In this document: positions 6,483 through 15,257 of the stretch, in pieces
How positions within the stretch are numbered: position 1 is the first letter of the stretch
Layout: every line of letters begins with the position of its first letter
Assembly: GCF_004217095.1 (NCBI RefSeq)
Contig: NZ_SHKO01000002.1
Coordinates: forward strand, 744,001-808,000
Origin: Advenella incenata
GTDB taxonomy: Bacteria > Pseudomonadota > Gammaproteobacteria > Burkholderiales > Burkholderiaceae_B
Length of the DNA: 64,000 nucleotides
Reading direction: 5' to 3'
The notes under the pieces: model-generated
What the model was told of the DNA's origin: nothing
Databases searched by the model: none
The model's input: the letters and a program-made list of their open reading frames with translations, nothing else
Made by a program: the position numbers and the translations under genes

Positions 6483-9430
6483 GAGTCATTTTCCTGGAGA
6501 TTTCGCAGCGGATACAGGTTGGCTTCTGTGGTGAAGGCCCGGTCCAGGTCGGTTGTTTCGTCCAGGCGGGCGCCGCCCAGGTTGGCGCGGAAAAAATTTG
6601 CTTTTGAAAAATCGGCATGCTCCAGGTTTGCCTGGGTCAGCGTTGCCTGTATCAGGTTGGCGTGCGCGCCCCGGGCATGTCGCAGGTCTGTACGGACAAA
6701 CAGTGCATCCCGAGCGGTCATTTTGCTCAGCGTGCTGCCTTGCAGGGAACATTCGGACAAATCCGTCATGCTCATATCAGCATGCGTAAAGTCCTGGCCA
6801 TCCAGGTGCATTCCGCGCAGATTGCATTGTGTGAACTGCGAGTGAGCGAACGAGCAGTCCTGCACGGTGGTGTGATAGGTCATCGCGACATTGATGAATT
6901 TTCCATATCCGAAAACTTCGCCTTGCAGTGCGCTTTTGACAAAGTGGCTGCTGTCCAGTACCGCGCCAGCATATTGGTTTCGTGTGAGTTGTGATTGCAC
7001 GAAGGTTGTGCGCGTCATACATGCACCCATCATATTTTCAGTAAATTCGCATTCGGTAAAAATGCATTGCAGCAGTGCTGCATTTTTAAAGGTACACTTC
7101 TCAAACCCAATCTTGTTCAGCAACAATTGTGTGATGCTGGCTTGGGAGAAATTACATTCGAAAAACCGGCTTTTCTCGATAATGCTCGAATCCAGGCTGG
7201 CCCCCTCGAATCTGGCCTGGTTGGCATTGATGACTGACAGATTGGCGCTATTGAGGTTTGCATTGCTCAGATTACATCCATCCAGCGTAGCGCGAGCCAG
7301 CACCGCTTCCGATAAATTACAGCCCGACAGGTCAGCACCGCTCAGGTCCACTGCCTCCATGAAGGCGCCGTGCAGATCTGCTCCGGGTAGCCGAATGCCA
7401 GAAAGATCGGCACCGGTCAGGTCCATCATAGACAGATTCTTGTCCGCATCGTAACGTAGCTGGACGCTGGCGCGAATCTGCTCGTTGCGATGCGCAGAAA
7501 CCCGGGTGGCCCCTTCCTGCATTTGCACTGAGTACAGATACATCTTGCGATTGAGCGGCTCCATGCGCCTGAGCCGATCCAGGGCTGCAAATTCAGGCAT
7601 TTCACCAATTTCCTTTGTTTTTTCACGAAACTGGCGATTGGCTTTGCCAAACTCATCGGTGTCTATCGCTTCGTCCAAGGTCATTTTCCGGCTATGGACG
7701 TCGGCGCCCGACGGTTCATTGATCTGCGTCAGAGCCGTGGGCTGGTGTTCATGCCAGGCATCCAGTACATCTTTATACTTGTCTGCCATCTGCTCCAGGT
7801 CGCCCAGCATATGGTCATCGATCTGTGCCGCAATCGTACGAGGCGGCCCGGGTGGTGGCTTGATCAGATTATCCAGGATGGCTTCGGTCAGCTCAGGAGC
7901 GAGAGAATGCTCGCGTATCTCTGCCCGGCGTTCAGCCTTGATCTTGTCGGCTTGTGCCGGCAGCGCTTTGACCGCCTCCATAAGTTCAGGCACGTCCTGT
8001 ACAGAGTACTGTCGCTCCGGCCCCATTACAATCGGCATGTACTGGTCCGGATCATATCCCGATTGGGCAATAAATTCCCGTCTCTGGGCAATCGTCTGGT
8101 CTTTGCGAACAATCGCCTTTTTCCAGCGCGCCAGTTGGGTGACCTGTATATCCTGTAATTCCAGAGGGTTCAGCAGGTCTTTTGGTACAAGCTCGCTATC
8201 GAGAAAGGCATACATGGCACCGTGTTCAGGGTCACGGCGCTGTTGCATGACCCGCTGATACCAGGATATCTCTCGTTGCGCTTCAGGTTTTTCCAGCGCC
8301 GGCATGATGCATTTGATATCGGCAGCGTCGTCCTCGTCAATTTCCAGTGAGCCATGATAAATCAAGATCACTTTTTTTTCGTGAGGCACAAACCATGCCG
8401 TGGTGGCGCGCAGCGGGATCTCGATAAATTGCTCCTGCTCGGGTTCTGACCCGGGTCCTTTTTCAGGTTTCTGTTCTGGTGCTGACGGTTCCCCAAGGGG
8501 CAGGGCAGGGCCTTGCGCGGGTGCATGCCATCCATTTAGATCTTGAGCATGGCCGTGTTCCGGGGTTTTTCCGGTTCGTCGGTCATGGCCCTGACGGATT
8601 TCTTCTTCGCGCGACAGATTGCTCTTGATGACGAAGCAGCGTGCTTTCCAGTCAGGCAGCACACCCGTCCAGTACGGCTGGCCCGGTGTCATATTCCAGA
8701 TGGTAAAGGGCGCATGCGCAGGCAGGCAATTGCGCTTAGCCCAGCGCTGGTCAGGGCTGGCCGCATTGAAGATAGCGGGGTTCAAATCCGGAAAGAACCC
8801 GGGGAAATCTTTTTTCAGCCATTTTTCGGAATAAGTGCCTCCGAGGGCAAAACGACTGGGGCGCATAAGTGGAATCGGACCGAAGCTGGCGGGCTCGACT
8901 GTGCTTTCCTGTGTTTCCATGCGGGTCGCGGGCAGTTCGATATTCGGCGCAAGCCGTGTCGGAATTTCAGCCACCTTGACGGCATCGGCCCCTTTCCCTG
9001 CCGTGTTTTCGGCAAAAGACTTGCCTCCGAAAGCGTTTTCCCAGGTGACGTCCATGCGCTCGAAGGGTTCAGGCTCGGTCAGTCGGCCATTTAACCAGTA
9101 ACGCTGGCCAGAGACCATCAGGCTTTTTTCCAGGCCGCCCACCTGGACACGAACCGCACACTGATTATCCTGTTTTGCAAATTCAGTTGTGGCGAACCCG
9201 CTGACCAGATATTCGGCTTGGGGTTTGGGAATGAACTGATCGATCATTCCTTGACAATCGAGCTGGGGGAGCAGGTCGCGCCACAGTAGCTGGTCCGGAT
9301 CCAGCCTTGGATGATCCTCATCACGACTGTAATCGGCGACGACGAAAACCGCGACGCCCAGGCGATGCTGCCGGTGCATAGAGAAGGGACGCGTCAGTGT
9401 TCCCAGATAGAAGGGCTTTATTATCTTCAT
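6479..9430 (-). CDS. DUF2169 domain protein with C-terminal pentapeptide repeats (T6SS adaptor-like)
   Basis: A 983-aa protein. Residues about 1-300 form a DUF2169 domain (VSGQRYWLNG..., VTWENAFGGKSF, FGPIPLMRPSR), a family found next to vgrG and proposed to act as adaptor/chaperone for loading PAAR-type effectors. Residues about 300-650 are Glu/Lys/Pro-rich and partly helical, with a proline- and glutamate-rich stretch near 300-340. Residues about 660-965 are pentapeptide repeats (MDLTGADLSGIRLPGADLHG onward). It lies 18 bp after the DUF3592-like gene and overlaps the next pentapeptide gene by 4 bp. Fusion of DUF2169 to a pentapeptide helix is seen in other bacteria; the partner effector is not obvious here. 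Confidence 0.82.
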   Translation of the reverse strand: MKIIKPFYLGTLTRPFSMHRQHRLGVAVFVVADYSRDEDHPRLDPDQLLWRDLLPQLDCQGMIDQFIPKPQAEYLVSGFATTEFAKQDNQCAVRVQVGGLEKSLMVSGQRYWLNGRLTEPEPFERMDVTWENAFGGKSFAENTAGKGADAVKVAEIPTRLAPNIELPATRMETQESTVEPASFGPIPLMRPSRFALGGTYSEKWLKKDFPGFFPDLNPAIFNAASPDQRWAKRNCLPAHAPFTIWNMTPGQPYWTGVLPDWKARCFVIKSNLSREEEIRQGHDRRTGKTPEHGHAQDLNGWHAPAQGPALPLGEPSAPEQKPEKGPGSEPEQEQFIEIPLRATTAWFVPHEKKVILIYHGSLEIDEDDAADIKCIMPALEKPEAQREISWYQRVMQQRRDPEHGAMYAFLDSELVPKDLLNPLELQDIQVTQLARWKKAIVRKDQTIAQRREFIAQSGYDPDQYMPIVMGPERQYSVQDVPELMEAVKALPAQADKIKAERRAEIREHSLAPELTEAILDNLIKPPPGPPRTIAAQIDDHMLGDLEQMADKYKDVLDAWHEHQPTALTQINEPSGADVHSRKMTLDEAIDTDEFGKANRQFREKTKEIGEMPEFAALDRLRRMEPLNRKMYLYSVQMQEGATRVSAHRNEQIRASVQLRYDADKNLSMMDLTGADLSGIRLPGADLHGAFMEAVDLSGADLSGCNLSEAVLARATLDGCNLSNANLNSANLSVINANQARFEGASLDSSIIEKSRFFECNFSQASITQLLLNKIGFEKCTFKNAALLQCIFTECEFTENMMGACMTRTTFVQSQLTRNQYAGAVLDSSHFVKSALQGEVFGYGKFINVAMTYHTTVQDCSFAHSQFTQCNLRGMHLDGQDFTHADMSMTDLSECSLQGSTLSKMTARDALFVRTDLRHARGAHANLIQATLTQANLEHADFSKANFFRANLGGARLDETTDLDRAFTTEANLYPLRNLQENDS

Positions 9431-9448
9431 AATTGGGCAAATCCCGGT

Positions 9449-9922
9449 TTACTCGATGGCGATATGATCAGGCTGGTCACGACTGACCCTTAACGGGACG
9501 CTTGTGCCTGGCGTCAGGCACAGGGCAGCGGAATAATCCACTACCTGCAGTGTCCTGGCTATATGTTCCTGTCCGGTCCTCGGATGGACGTAGCGTATTT
9601 GCAGGCGGTACTGGGGCAGGTTGTTGATCAGTGTCCCCGAAAACTCACTGTGTACGATTTCGCCCTGCGCCGGATCCCCAGTATTCATGAGGCGGCGCGC
9701 GCGCAGGTCCATTCGCAGTTGAGGAAGCACCCCGATGAAAAAGACGAGCAGGGTCAGGAGCGCACCGGCCAGGATCAAAATTGAACCGACAAGTTCACCC
9801 TTATACAGATAGGTAAGGCCCATTGCGAGCAAGGGAATACCGAATATCAACGGGAGCAACTGGCAAAACCCGACGAACAGGAGCTCCCACAGGCCCTGGC
9901 GACGGGGCGTCAATTTAATCAT
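9449..9922 (-). CDS. Two-TM membrane protein with DUF3592-like domain
   Basis: A 157-aa protein. Two hydrophobic helices lie at about residues 14-38 (LLFVGFCQLLPLIFGIPLLAMGL) and 48-70 (GSILILAGALLTLLVFFIGVL), followed by a small soluble domain with DUF3592 character (ARRLMNTGDPAQGEIVHSEF..., LQIRYVHPRTGQEH). It sits 6 bp after vgrG and 18 bp before the DUF2169 gene, so it is part of the operon. The smaller protein at 12615-12938 has the same plan of TM plus a beta-rich domain containing IRYR, so the two may be distant relatives. A role as immunity or membrane-anchoring protein is only a hypothesis. Confidence 0.65.
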   Translation of the reverse strand: MIKLTPRRQGLWELLFVGFCQLLPLIFGIPLLAMGLTYLYKGELVGSILILAGALLTLLVFFIGVLPQLRMDLRARRLMNTGDPAQGEIVHSEFSGTLINNLPQYRLQIRYVHPRTGQEHIARTLQVVDYSAALCLTPGTSVPLRVSRDQPDHIAIE

Positions 9923-9928
9923 GCGATA

Positions 9929-12328
9929 TCATGCCGTCAGGTCCAGGCCTGTGCCGCGAATAGTCATGCCTCCAATCCGCAGGCGTGCTCCTTTGAGCTT
10001 GTTATCCAGCCCGCCGATTTCCTGTTTGGTTGCAACGACATCGTTTTGTACCATGCCGACATCATTTTCAACGGCTTTAATACTGCTTAAAATCCCCTTG
10101 ATGCTGGTCTTCGAACCGGCGAGATCTGCATCTATCCCTGTGACCCGGGACCCTATTGCGGCGGTTTTCCAATCATAGCCGGCCAGTATGCCGGTAAGCC
10201 CGTGTGCGGCGACATTGACTCCGGTTATAGTGGCATTAATGCCGAATGCACTCACTGCGGCGATCGCTCCCGTAATTGAGGGACCAACGGTATACGTTTG
10301 GCGCAGGCCGAATACTGTATCCCTGGTTACTCCATGGACTGTTCCAGTGCGATCGCCGTTAGTCGTGGTCGTTGTGCTGCCGTTGTAGGTTGTGGTTGTA
10401 TCTCCAGTGACAACCCGGTTGTGATTGCCGGTCAGCTTTTCATCGATCATTCCATTGATCGTGGACGTCAGGTCTCCAGTTTGAGCGGAGGTCTTGTTGC
10501 CGGTCAGTTCGCGCACGATATTGCCTTCGACCGTATCGGAAATCGAGCCAATCTGGTTCTTTACGACTTCACCCGTGCGTGTATCGATCAAATTGCCTGT
10601 ATGTTCCGAAGCCAGCACACCATTAATAATGGTGTCGTAATTGGCATTGATTTCACGACGTACGGCAGCGTTAAGCTGTTCGTTCGTTATGCCCTGGCGT
10701 GTAATATGCGTTTCCTGCTGGACGGTGACGTGCTGGCAGCCACCCACGGTCGTTTTATGGTGATTGCCAATGTGATGATCACAGTCGTTGTTTATTTCAA
10801 GCAACATGTTGAGTTGGGCTTTCATGTGAGCCATCTCGGCGCCAAGCTTGTCTTCGAACAGCAGCCAGTTGGCCATCGACGGGTCGCCATGCACCGATTG
10901 GCTGCGAAAACCGCTTTGTGAAGCATTTGCCGGGAGATCCACCGGGGGCATGTTGTTGGCGTTGTACACCCTGCCTAGTACGATCGGGCGATCCGGGCAA
11001 CCGCCGATGAAATCGACGACGACTTCATCGTTGATGCGCGGCAGTTGCAGGCCGCCAAAACCCCCGCCTGCCCAGGGGCTGGACACGCGAACCCAGCATG
11101 AGCTATTTTCATTTTTCTTGCCGTAGCGATCCCAGTGAAATTGCACCTTGATGCGGCCATACTGGTCGGTCCACAGTTGTTCTCCTGCGGGACCAACGAC
11201 GCGCGCTGTTTGCGGGCCGTATGTGTGAGGCATGGGAGTATGACGTGCGGCGCGATACTGCAAGGTAGTCGGCAGCGCGCTAAAGGTTTCTTCATAGAAA
11301 TCTTCCATGCCGGTTCCGGTCGCATAGCCGGCCACACTCATGCGATAGGCGACGCTGACAACCAGGTGCTCGCGATTTTCACTTTGGCGCGGATGATTCT
11401 TTAAACTGAAAGTGTACCCGGGGGCGATGCCGCGTGCATTGGTTCTGCCGCCAATGCGCTCGCGTACGCTTTGCAGTTCTTCAAGTCGTATGCGCGAATA
11501 TTGTTCACCGTGGTTGGGCTCCTGGTAGCCGCCTTGCCATTCGAAAATTTCCAGATTACCCGACTGTGACCCTCCTGAATTACGCGACACGGCATCCAGG
11601 CGGGCGCGTGGCTTGGTGAAATCATAATCGGTCGTGGCGTAGCCATCCGGGGTGATTTGCGCTTCAATCTCCCAAGCCGCCACATATTCTTCTTGTGGAT
11701 GCGCATGGCGATCAGGCCCATAATACGGCACCGTGGCGTAGCCAGCCTGAGCCTTGTGCGTTGCGATGTCATCTGTAATGATCAGCGTATGCGATCCCTT
11801 CTGATGTTCAAAGTAATAATAAATACCCTCGTGTTCCATCAGGCGGCTAATAAAGGCAAAATCCGTTTCCTGGTACTGGACGCAGTATTCCCAGTTACGA
11901 TATGCGCCGCCAAGCTTGATATCAAACGGGAAATCGTAATCGCCCAGCACTTCGCGGATGACGTCGGGAATGGTTTTTTGCTGAAAAATTTTGTAATCGG
12001 ACGTCTGGGTCAGGTACCACAACCATGGGCGCACGGTTGCGCGATAGATGTAATATCGTGAGCTATTGTTTTCCCTGCCCACCAAATTGCACTTTGTGAT
12101 TTGCCCATCCAGAAACCGCGATCCGCACGAAGACTCGATTTCTATCGTGAGCGACTTGCCGAGCAATTGCTGCAAATCAAGGCTGTAGGATTCAGCAACC
12201 AGTTCGCATTCAAATTCAAACAGACTGGATATGCCTTCAGTGCCGAACATTTGCCTGAAGGCCAGGACCCCTTCGAGCGGGGTGTGGGCGACGATGGGCC
12301 GAAATTCTGTTGAGAAAGGCATATCCAT
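9929..12328 (-). CDS. vgrG: Type VI secretion spike protein VgrG with long C-terminal extension
   Basis: VgrG (TssI) of 799 aa. Residues about 1-470 are the gp27/gp5-like core: YCVQYQETDFAFISRLMEHEGIYYYF, then the OB-fold region DQYGRIKVQFHWDRYGKKNENSS..WVRVSSPWAG and LPRINDEVVVDFIGGCPDRPIVLGRVYN. Residues about 500-650 are rich in short TGN/TG-spaced strands (LTGNKTSAQTGDLTS, TTTTYNGSTTTTTNGDRTG) typical of a gp5C-like beta-helix spike. The last 110 residues look coiled-coil-like (GSRVTGIDADLAG, VGMVQNDVVATKQEIGGLDNKL). No enzymatic toxin motif was recognised. It leads a leftward operon; no other core T6SS genes occur in the window. Confidence 0.93.
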   Translation of the reverse strand: MDMPFSTEFRPIVAHTPLEGVLAFRQMFGTEGISSLFEFECELVAESYSLDLQQLLGKSLTIEIESSCGSRFLDGQITKCNLVGRENNSSRYYIYRATVRPWLWYLTQTSDYKIFQQKTIPDVIREVLGDYDFPFDIKLGGAYRNWEYCVQYQETDFAFISRLMEHEGIYYYFEHQKGSHTLIITDDIATHKAQAGYATVPYYGPDRHAHPQEEYVAAWEIEAQITPDGYATTDYDFTKPRARLDAVSRNSGGSQSGNLEIFEWQGGYQEPNHGEQYSRIRLEELQSVRERIGGRTNARGIAPGYTFSLKNHPRQSENREHLVVSVAYRMSVAGYATGTGMEDFYEETFSALPTTLQYRAARHTPMPHTYGPQTARVVGPAGEQLWTDQYGRIKVQFHWDRYGKKNENSSCWVRVSSPWAGGGFGGLQLPRINDEVVVDFIGGCPDRPIVLGRVYNANNMPPVDLPANASQSGFRSQSVHGDPSMANWLLFEDKLGAEMAHMKAQLNMLLEINNDCDHHIGNHHKTTVGGCQHVTVQQETHITRQGITNEQLNAAVRREINANYDTIINGVLASEHTGNLIDTRTGEVVKNQIGSISDTVEGNIVRELTGNKTSAQTGDLTSTINGMIDEKLTGNHNRVVTGDTTTTYNGSTTTTTNGDRTGTVHGVTRDTVFGLRQTYTVGPSITGAIAAVSAFGINATITGVNVAAHGLTGILAGYDWKTAAIGSRVTGIDADLAGSKTSIKGILSSIKAVENDVGMVQNDVVATKQEIGGLDNKLKGARLRIGGMTIRGTGLDLTA

Positions 12329-12614
12329 TTTTCGCTCCCAAGTTGTTGCAATTGACCATACATAAAGTTATGAGCAAATCTTGTGCCAGCTTTTTCCTGT
12401 TCATACAGGGAGATATCGCACATTTGGGAAGCGATAGGCTCGATTATGGTGCGCAGCTCCATGCTTAAGGTACCGGAATGGCCCATTAATGATTCGTGTA
12501 TTTATGTGCATCACCATGTCTGGCGTTTTAGGTTGATGCCTGAAGAAACCACTTTTCAGGAAAATAGAATGTACCTACCCTTCAGAAGGGAACGAGCCCA
12601 CTACAGGAGTTCAT

Positions 12615-12938
12615 TTACTTATCAAAAACAAACAGGATATGGTTATCATCCAGGTACCTGATATTGACCTCACAGCCTTTCTGTACCTTCGATGAATAAA
12701 ATGCCGGAATGGTTTCCTTGCCTTCTACCTGCTTGATGACTTCTCCCTGAGTCCATGAAAGACGGTATCGTATGGTGATGGATCCGCCATCATTTGAACT
12801 TATGTAGCGAACGTCCTCAACCAAGGCCCGGACATCTGTGCCCTGTGACAGGATTTTATGGTCACGGATAAATAGATAGACTATATAGGCGACAATACCT
12901 GCGCAGATAAGAACCGAAATAACAATAGCAAATGTCAT
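12615..12938 (-). CDS. Small single-TM protein upstream of vgrG, DUF3592-like
   Basis: A 107-aa protein with an N-terminal membrane segment (FAIVISVLICAGIVAYIVYLFI, residues 3-24) and a short beta-rich domain (ALVEDVRYISSNDGGSITIRYRLSW... GCEVNIRYLDDNHILFVFDK). The pattern is like the second half of the DUF3592-like protein at 9449-9922. It is on the vgrG strand but 286 bp upstream, so vgrG may have its own promoter. Together the two small membrane proteins bracket vgrG. The function is unknown; an immunity role is speculative. Confidence 0.55.
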   Translation of the reverse strand: MTFAIVISVLICAGIVAYIVYLFIRDHKILSQGTDVRALVEDVRYISSNDGGSITIRYRLSWTQGEVIKQVEGKETIPAFYSSKVQKGCEVNIRYLDDNHILFVFDK

Positions 12939-13421
12939 AGAAGGGGGGATAGGAGCATGGAAATGAATCGTACGTATGCGACGTCAAATCGCATCCGTTA
13001 TTGTCTCACCTCAATATATGCGTTGTAAGCCTGAATCGGAAAATTTTGACTAATTGCACTGACGATAGAAGCGCGGGCCAATCGTATGTCGTGATATTGA
13101 GCAACTGATCACTGTGTTGGGCGTGGCCGTTGAGTATTTGCCAATGGGTTGAACCCTGCGATTGTTACTCAATTGCCGTAAGCTGCCGGCTTAAGAGTGT
13201 CGTCGTTGCTTTTTTGGTTCGGCCAAACTGACCCGGTAAACCAATCGGATTGCCGTATTCCCGGTTAATATCGGGCAGCTTGGACGCTTCTATGCTCGGT
13301 TCAGACAAAATTTCATCTGATCATCGTCGCAAGTATAGGTTTATGCCCGGGCGCTCGTTTAAGGAATACGCTGGAGTCAATAAATCATGGTGCTCATTCA
13401 ATTTTTGTTCGAGGGAATAAT
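12939..13421. other. 483-bp intergenic region without recognisable gene
   Basis: This is the divergent gap between the small DUF3592-like gene and a LysR gene. No open frame with family resemblance, RNA gene or strong hairpin is visible. It must hold promoters for both flanking genes; a Shine-Dalgarno GAGGGAA lies just upstream of the LysR ATG. Confidence 0.5.
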
Positions 13422-14318
13422 ATGTCTTTAGATTCAGCAGACCGCCGATTGCGTTTTTTTGTTTCTATTGCCGATTTGGGCTCCCTGTCAAAGGCGGCAA
13501 CGGTCCTGGATCAGACCCAGTCCGGGCTTAGTAAACAACTGGCGTTGCTTGAGGCTCACGTAGACCAGCGCTTGTTCGTCAGGACGGGGCGGGGGTTAAA
13601 GCTTACTGAAGCAGGGGAGATCCTCTATGATGCAGTCAAGCCCGCCTTTCTGGAAATAGACCGGGCGATGGATCAAGTGCGCAAGCAAGGTGTAACCCAG
13701 GGCACGGTCCGCCTGGCGGCTGTGCATACGCTTAGCTATTATTTCACGGCAGATTGCATCGCCACTTTTGTCAGCAATCGGCCGCATGTCAATCTGTCAC
13801 TGATGGGGCGAAGCTCGCCGGAGGTCGTGACGCTGGTTGAACATGGTAATGCAGAGCTAGGGCTGGTATACGATTCTGCAGTCAATTCTGATGTGCTCGA
13901 TTCTACTGCCCTGTTTGAAGAAGACATGGCACTGGTTGTAAAGCAGGACAGCGCGTTGATCGGCCCTCAGGACCTAACGTCGGCATCCCTTCAGCTGGTT
14001 GGATTTCCTCCACACTATGCCCTGCGCAAGATGATACATAGTGGCGGCCTGCAGCCACATTTTGTTACCGAGGCCGAAACGGTGGATGCGATGTTGAGAC
14101 TTGTTTCTTCAGGGGTTGGAGATTGCATTCTGCCATCCAGGATTCCGGCAAAAATACTGGCTGATTATGGTTTGAGGAAGGTGAAAATAGATCGTCCCTT
14201 ATTGCGGCGAAGAATGGTATTGATCAAGCATCAAGACAAACCGCTGAGTGCTCTGGCCATTGCCCTGGAGCAATGCATCATACAACTGTCGAAAACCATG
14301 AAAGAGCAGATGGAATAG
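13422..14318 (+). CDS. LysR-family transcriptional regulator
   Basis: LTTR of 298 aa, normal length. The N-terminal winged HTH reads LRFFVSIADLGSLSKAATVLDQTQSGLSKQLALLEAHVDQRLFVRTGRGLKLTEAG; the effector-binding domain begins near residue 90 (GTVRLAAVHTLSYYF). It is in the same direction as, and 105 bp before, the class II aldolase gene, and probably regulates that gene and the following MFS transporter. The inverted repeat at 14376-14389 is a candidate site. The inducer is unknown. Confidence 0.92.
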   Translation: MSLDSADRRLRFFVSIADLGSLSKAATVLDQTQSGLSKQLALLEAHVDQRLFVRTGRGLKLTEAGEILYDAVKPAFLEIDRAMDQVRKQGVTQGTVRLAAVHTLSYYFTADCIATFVSNRPHVNLSLMGRSSPEVVTLVEHGNAELGLVYDSAVNSDVLDSTALFEEDMALVVKQDSALIGPQDLTSASLQLVGFPPHYALRKMIHSGGLQPHFVTEAETVDAMLRLVSSGVGDCILPSRIPAKILADYGLRKVKIDRPLLRRRMVLIKHQDKPLSALAIALEQCIIQLSKTMKEQME

Positions 14319-14375
14319 CAGCTATGAAGTTTGCTTTATAGCTATATTTGATGTGGATCAATAGAATCTGTCATA

Positions 14376-14389
14376 GAACTTAAAAGTTC
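14376..14389. promoter_or_regulatory. Inverted repeat upstream of class II aldolase gene
   Basis: GAACTT (14376-14381) and AAGTTC (14384-14389) form a perfect 6-bp inverted repeat around AA, 35 bp before the aldolase start. It could be a regulator site for the upstream LysR; the AT content makes a chance match possible. Confidence 0.4.
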
Positions 14390-14423
14390 ATCTACAAACA
14401 GATCATGTACAGGAGGCCACAGC

Positions 14424-15203
14424 ATGAATGCACCATTAAGAGAAAAATCCTATTTTGATAAACGTGCAACCCAGGAGATGTCAAAGCACTTGCAAATTGT
14501 AGAGCGAGACACCAAAGAGACCATGGCCTACGCCTGTCGAATCCTGGCCATGACCGAACAGGAAGCGGGCCTGGCAGGGCAGATCAGCGTAAGGTCGGAG
14601 CGCCCGGGCGCTTATTGGACCCTGCGCTTTGGCCTGGGTTTTGATGAAGCGAAGCCTGAAGATTTCATCGAAGTTGATCGCGACTTGAATACGTTGACCG
14701 GGGAAGGGATGGCCAACCCTGCGACGCGTTTTCATCTTTGGGTCTATGACGCCCGTCCCGATGTCAATTGCATTATTCATACCCATTCGCCCTGGGCATC
14801 AGCCCTGGCCGCGGCGCGGCAGCCATTGGTGATCTCTCAAATGGATATGACACCCTTGCATAACGATTGCGCATTTCTGGGTGAATGGCCCGGTGTACCA
14901 ATTGCTGATGACGAAGGCGTGATTATTTCGCAGGCGCTGGGAGAAAAAAAGGCAATTATCCTGGCCCATCATGGGTATTTGACCGCGGGCACCTCCTGTG
15001 AAGAGGCGACCTATCTGTCGGTTTATCTTGAGCGCGCTGCGCGTATGCAGATTCGCGCGCAGGCATTTGGCAACCTGACCCCGGTGGACGACAAGCTTGC
15101 TGCTGAAGCTCACGATTATCTGCTCAAGACTTCAATCGTAAAAGCAACATTCAATTATTGGTGCCGGCAGACGCATGGTATCCCTGCGCTTGATCTGAAG
15201 TAA
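14424..15203 (+). CDS. Class II aldolase/adducin family protein
   Basis: A 259-aa protein of the class II aldolase/adducin fold, a Zn-dependent group that includes fuculose-phosphate aldolase and several decarboxylases. Metal ligands are visible as NCIIHTHSPWASAL (HxH, about residue 115) and the later LAHHGYLTAGTSCEEATYLSVYLERAARMQI. Members of this length without a kinase partner often act on hydroxy/keto acids in catabolic operons. It is preceded by AGGAGG and followed after 54 bp by an MFS carboxylate-type transporter and then a DsbA-like isomerase, so the module looks like uptake plus breakdown of an organic acid. The substrate is not readable. Confidence 0.88.
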   Translation: MNAPLREKSYFDKRATQEMSKHLQIVERDTKETMAYACRILAMTEQEAGLAGQISVRSERPGAYWTLRFGLGFDEAKPEDFIEVDRDLNTLTGEGMANPATRFHLWVYDARPDVNCIIHTHSPWASALAAARQPLVISQMDMTPLHNDCAFLGEWPGVPIADDEGVIISQALGEKKAIILAHHGYLTAGTSCEEATYLSVYLERAARMQIRAQAFGNLTPVDDKLAAEAHDYLLKTSIVKATFNYWCRQTHGIPALDLK

Positions 15204-15257
15204 TTTTCAGACACGTTAAATAGACAATAAAGCTCATTACTATTAAAAGGAACCAGG

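Noticed and set aside
8543-9094. A 183-codon plus-strand open frame inside the DUF2169 gene
   Set aside because: Antisense shadow; the opposite strand carries conserved DUF2169 blocks.
10298-10921. A 207-codon plus-strand open frame opposite vgrG
   Set aside because: Antisense to the TG-rich VgrG tail; no family resemblance and no ribosome site noted.
12142-12486. A minus-strand frame starting upstream of vgrG, considered as a small gene or an alternative vgrG lead
   Set aside because: It overlaps the vgrG start in another frame and ends inside it; the vgrG ATG at 12328 gives the conserved N-terminus directly.
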